Below are positions 61,785-64,000 of a stretch of 64,000 nucleotides of DNA, piece after piece (the stretch's first letter is position 1; each line of letters opens with the position of its first letter). The DNA is taken from the NCBI GenBank assembly GCA_004294135.1, contig RDZY01000017.1:1-64000 (forward strand), in the 5' to 3' direction. Under the pieces are notes generated by a model, which was not told where the DNA came from, did not search any database, and saw only the letters and a list, made by a program, of their open reading frames with translations. The DNA comes from Sphingobacteriia bacterium. Its GTDB lineage: Bacteria > Bacteroidota > Bacteroidia > Chitinophagales > Chitinophagaceae. The position numbers and the translations under genes are program-made.

Positions 61785-61896
61785 GTTCTGTATCTTTCTT
61801 CTCTGTTGATCTAAATAAATAAAACTTTGTAAAAATAGTACTCCTATTCCATCTTCAAGATACAGTTATCCTAAATTTGCCATCAAATTACAGATT

Positions 61897-63615
61897 ATGG
61901 TGCCGAATGCAGCAATACAAAAAATTCCACGTTCTTTTTTACCGATCAACTTTACCGTTACGGACTGGGCTAGCTTAGAACCTTTTTTTATTGACTTAAC
62001 GGAAAGGGCAATCAATAGTAAAGCCCATTTAGAGCAATGGCTTAAAGATATCAGCGAATTAGAAGCAGTTGTGAGTGAAGACGCTTGCTGGAGGCAAATT
62101 AAAATGACCTGCGATACCACCGACCCATCCCTCGAAGCTGCTTTTACTTTTTTCTGCATGCAAATTCAACCGAAACTGCAGCCCTATGCTGACCTTTTGA
62201 ATAAAAAATTAATAACTTCTCCTTTTACCGCCCAACTAGACCAATCCTTATACCATACTTACTTGCGCAGCGTACAAAAAAATATTGACTTATTCCGCGA
62301 AGCCAATATTCCCATACAAGCCGAACTAAGTGTTTTACAACAACAGTATGGTACTATTGCAGGAAAAATGACGGTAACCGTTAACAACACAGAATATACT
62401 TTGCAACAAGCTGCTAAATTTTTAGAGAGCAGTGACCGTGCTGTGCGCGAAGAAGTATACCATAAAATTCAAGAACGTCGCAAGCAAGATGCTGCACCCA
62501 TGCACGAACTTTACAGTTCATTAATTGCCAAACGCCACCAGATTGCCTTGAATGCTGGCTTTGAAAACTACCGCGATTATAAGTTTAAAGAACTCGGAAG
62601 ATTCGACTATAACAAAGAAGACTGCTTTCAATTTCATGATGCAGTAAAACAACACGTTTTACCGCTGGTGAATGAAATTTATAAAAACAAAAAAATAAAG
62701 CTTGGCTTGCCCGAACTAAAACCTTGGGATACCGAAGCAGAGCCGGCTGGTATAACCGCTTTAAAGCCTTTTAAAGATGGCAACGACTTGTATGAAAAGT
62801 CGGTTCAATGCTTTCAACAAATGAATCCTTTTTTTGCCGATTGCCTTCGCAAAATGAAAGAATTAAATCATTTTGATTTGGAAAGCCGCAAAGGCAAAGC
62901 TCCTGGTGGCTATAATTGTCCCCTTGCAGAGAGTGGTGCCCCTTTTATTTTTATGAATGCTGCAGCACAAATGAGCGACCTTACCACTATGGTTCATGAA
63001 GGTGGACATGCCATTCATTCCTTTCTAGCGCATCCGTTGCCATTGAGCGCATTTAAAGAATACCCAATGGAAATAGCCGAAGTGGCCAGCATGGCAATGG
63101 AACTATTCAGCATGAATCACTGGGATGCTTTTTTTGAGGATCCTGAACAGTTAAAAAGAGCAAAAGCACACCAACTTGAAAGAACTATTACCATATTTCC
63201 ATGGATTGCTATTATTGATAAATTCCAACATTGGGTATATGAAAATCCACAGCATAGCATAGCAGAAAGAACTGCACAATGGATGCTTATATTGAATGAA
63301 TTTTCTACCAATGCCATTGATTACACGGGCTTGGATGCCTATCGTGCTATTGGCTGGCAGCGTCAATTGCATTTGTTTGAAGTGCCTTTTTACTATATTG
63401 AATATGGCATTGCTCAACTGGGAGCAATAGGACTTTGGATGCAGTACAAAGAAAATCCCGAACAGGCATTGAAAAACTATATGAATGCATTAAGCCTTGG
63501 CGGCACCAAAACCTTACCTGAATTGTATCAAGCGGCGGGCTTGGAATTTAACCTCACACCTGCTTATATAAAAACATTGATGGAATTTGTACAAACCCAA
63601 ATGGATCAACTGTAA
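61897..63615 (+). CDS. M3 family metallopeptidase (oligoendopeptidase F-like)
   Basis: Zn motif MVHEGGHAIHSFLAHPLPLSAFKEYPMEIAEVASMAMELFSM. Confidence 0.93.
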   Translation: MVPNAAIQKIPRSFLPINFTVTDWASLEPFFIDLTERAINSKAHLEQWLKDISELEAVVSEDACWRQIKMTCDTTDPSLEAAFTFFCMQIQPKLQPYADLLNKKLITSPFTAQLDQSLYHTYLRSVQKNIDLFREANIPIQAELSVLQQQYGTIAGKMTVTVNNTEYTLQQAAKFLESSDRAVREEVYHKIQERRKQDAAPMHELYSSLIAKRHQIALNAGFENYRDYKFKELGRFDYNKEDCFQFHDAVKQHVLPLVNEIYKNKKIKLGLPELKPWDTEAEPAGITALKPFKDGNDLYEKSVQCFQQMNPFFADCLRKMKELNHFDLESRKGKAPGGYNCPLAESGAPFIFMNAAAQMSDLTTMVHEGGHAIHSFLAHPLPLSAFKEYPMEIAEVASMAMELFSMNHWDAFFEDPEQLKRAKAHQLERTITIFPWIAIIDKFQHWVYENPQHSIAERTAQWMLILNEFSTNAIDYTGLDAYRAIGWQRQLHLFEVPFYYIEYGIAQLGAIGLWMQYKENPEQALKNYMNALSLGGTKTLPELYQAAGLEFNLTPAYIKTLMEFVQTQMDQL

Positions 63616-63625
63616 AAGCAATTCA

Positions 63626-64000
63626 CTAAGCTTTCTCTTCTGGAGGAGGAGGAGACTGTGGTGGGCGCTGTTCTGTCGGTCTATTTTGTTGAGGTGGTCT
63701 ATGCTGCTGAGGGCCACGATTTAATGGCGGCCTTTGCTGCGGCGGTCTATTCTGTTGTGGTCTACTTGGCTGAGGTCGGCGATCATCAGGTCCACGCTGA
63801 TCAGGTCTTCTGTCGTCCGGTCTTCTGTCATCAGGTCTTCTGTCGTCTGGTCTTCTGTCGTCTGGTCTCCGTTCGTTTCTATTCGGTCCTTGTTGATTAT
63901 AGCCAGTGCCCGTTCTTTGCTGATCTCTTTTTCTTCGCTCATTTTTATCAAGCGACTTCAAGCTGATCTGTCCAACCAATTCTACAAATGCCGGTTCTTC
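63626..64000 (-). CDS. C-terminal part of a protein ending in a low-complexity DDRRP/PQ-rich tail; N-terminus beyond the window
   Basis: Minus frame stays open through 64000: EEPAFVELVGQISLKSLDKNERRKRDQQR...ERRPDDRRPDDRRPDDRRPDDRRPDQRGPDDRRPQPSRPQQ...PPPPEEKA. Confidence 0.7.
   Translation of the reverse strand, partial: EEPAFVELVGQISLKSLDKNERRKRDQQRTGTGYNQQGPNRNERRPDDRRPDDRRPDDRRPDDRRPDQRGPDDRRPQPSRPQQNRPPQQRPPLNRGPQQHRPPQQNRPTEQRPPQSPPPPEEKA

Noticed and set aside
63800-63880. CRISPR-like repeat array
   Set aside because: 15-bp units are contiguous with no spacers and encode a periodic peptide.
63658-63966. 102-aa plus-strand ORF over the DDRRP region
   Set aside because: Low-complexity antisense translation of the tandem repeat.

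Overview
64-kb chromosomal segment of a Bacteroidota bacterium. Chitinophagaceae-like is my inference from gene content, TAnnTTTG-type promoters and AT-rich style. Left edge: the 3' end of a 5'-truncated group II intron (maturase C-terminus plus domains V and VI), a HigB/HigA toxin-antitoxin pair and an attC-like imperfect palindrome. Core: a two-ORF metH, recR, serC, DUF1015, acyl-CoA synthetase, a signalling protein, and a long co-directional block leuACDB-ilvE-ilvD-ilvBN-ilvC-ilvA-thrABC. A cobalamin riboswitch then precedes metE, followed by a HemS-like protein, tRNA-Arg(CCT) and a TonB-dependent receptor-like protein. About 45.9-57.5 kb is an accessory-looking, decaying stretch: a histidine kinase with three homopolymer frameshifts, a truncated agmatine deiminase, three membrane acyltransferase-like genes with intergenic palindromes, an AAA ATPase/DUF4143 gene with an unusual upstream region, and a truncated deacylase. 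The right edge returns to conserved genes: ureohydrolase, PBP4-type carboxypeptidase, mutL, M3 peptidase. Observations most worth checking: (i) the metH leader, which has mutually exclusive helices competing for one segment; (ii) the single in-frame TAG separating the two halves of metH; (iii) the leuA leader hairpin with Ile-Val-Ile codons in its ascending arm; (iv) ATGCC-headed repeats with exact 33-bp spacing and nested hairpins upstream of the AAA/DUF4143 gene; (v) the intron / toxin-antitoxin / attC-like palindrome cluster. No wholly new multi-gene system could be demonstrated from sequence alone.
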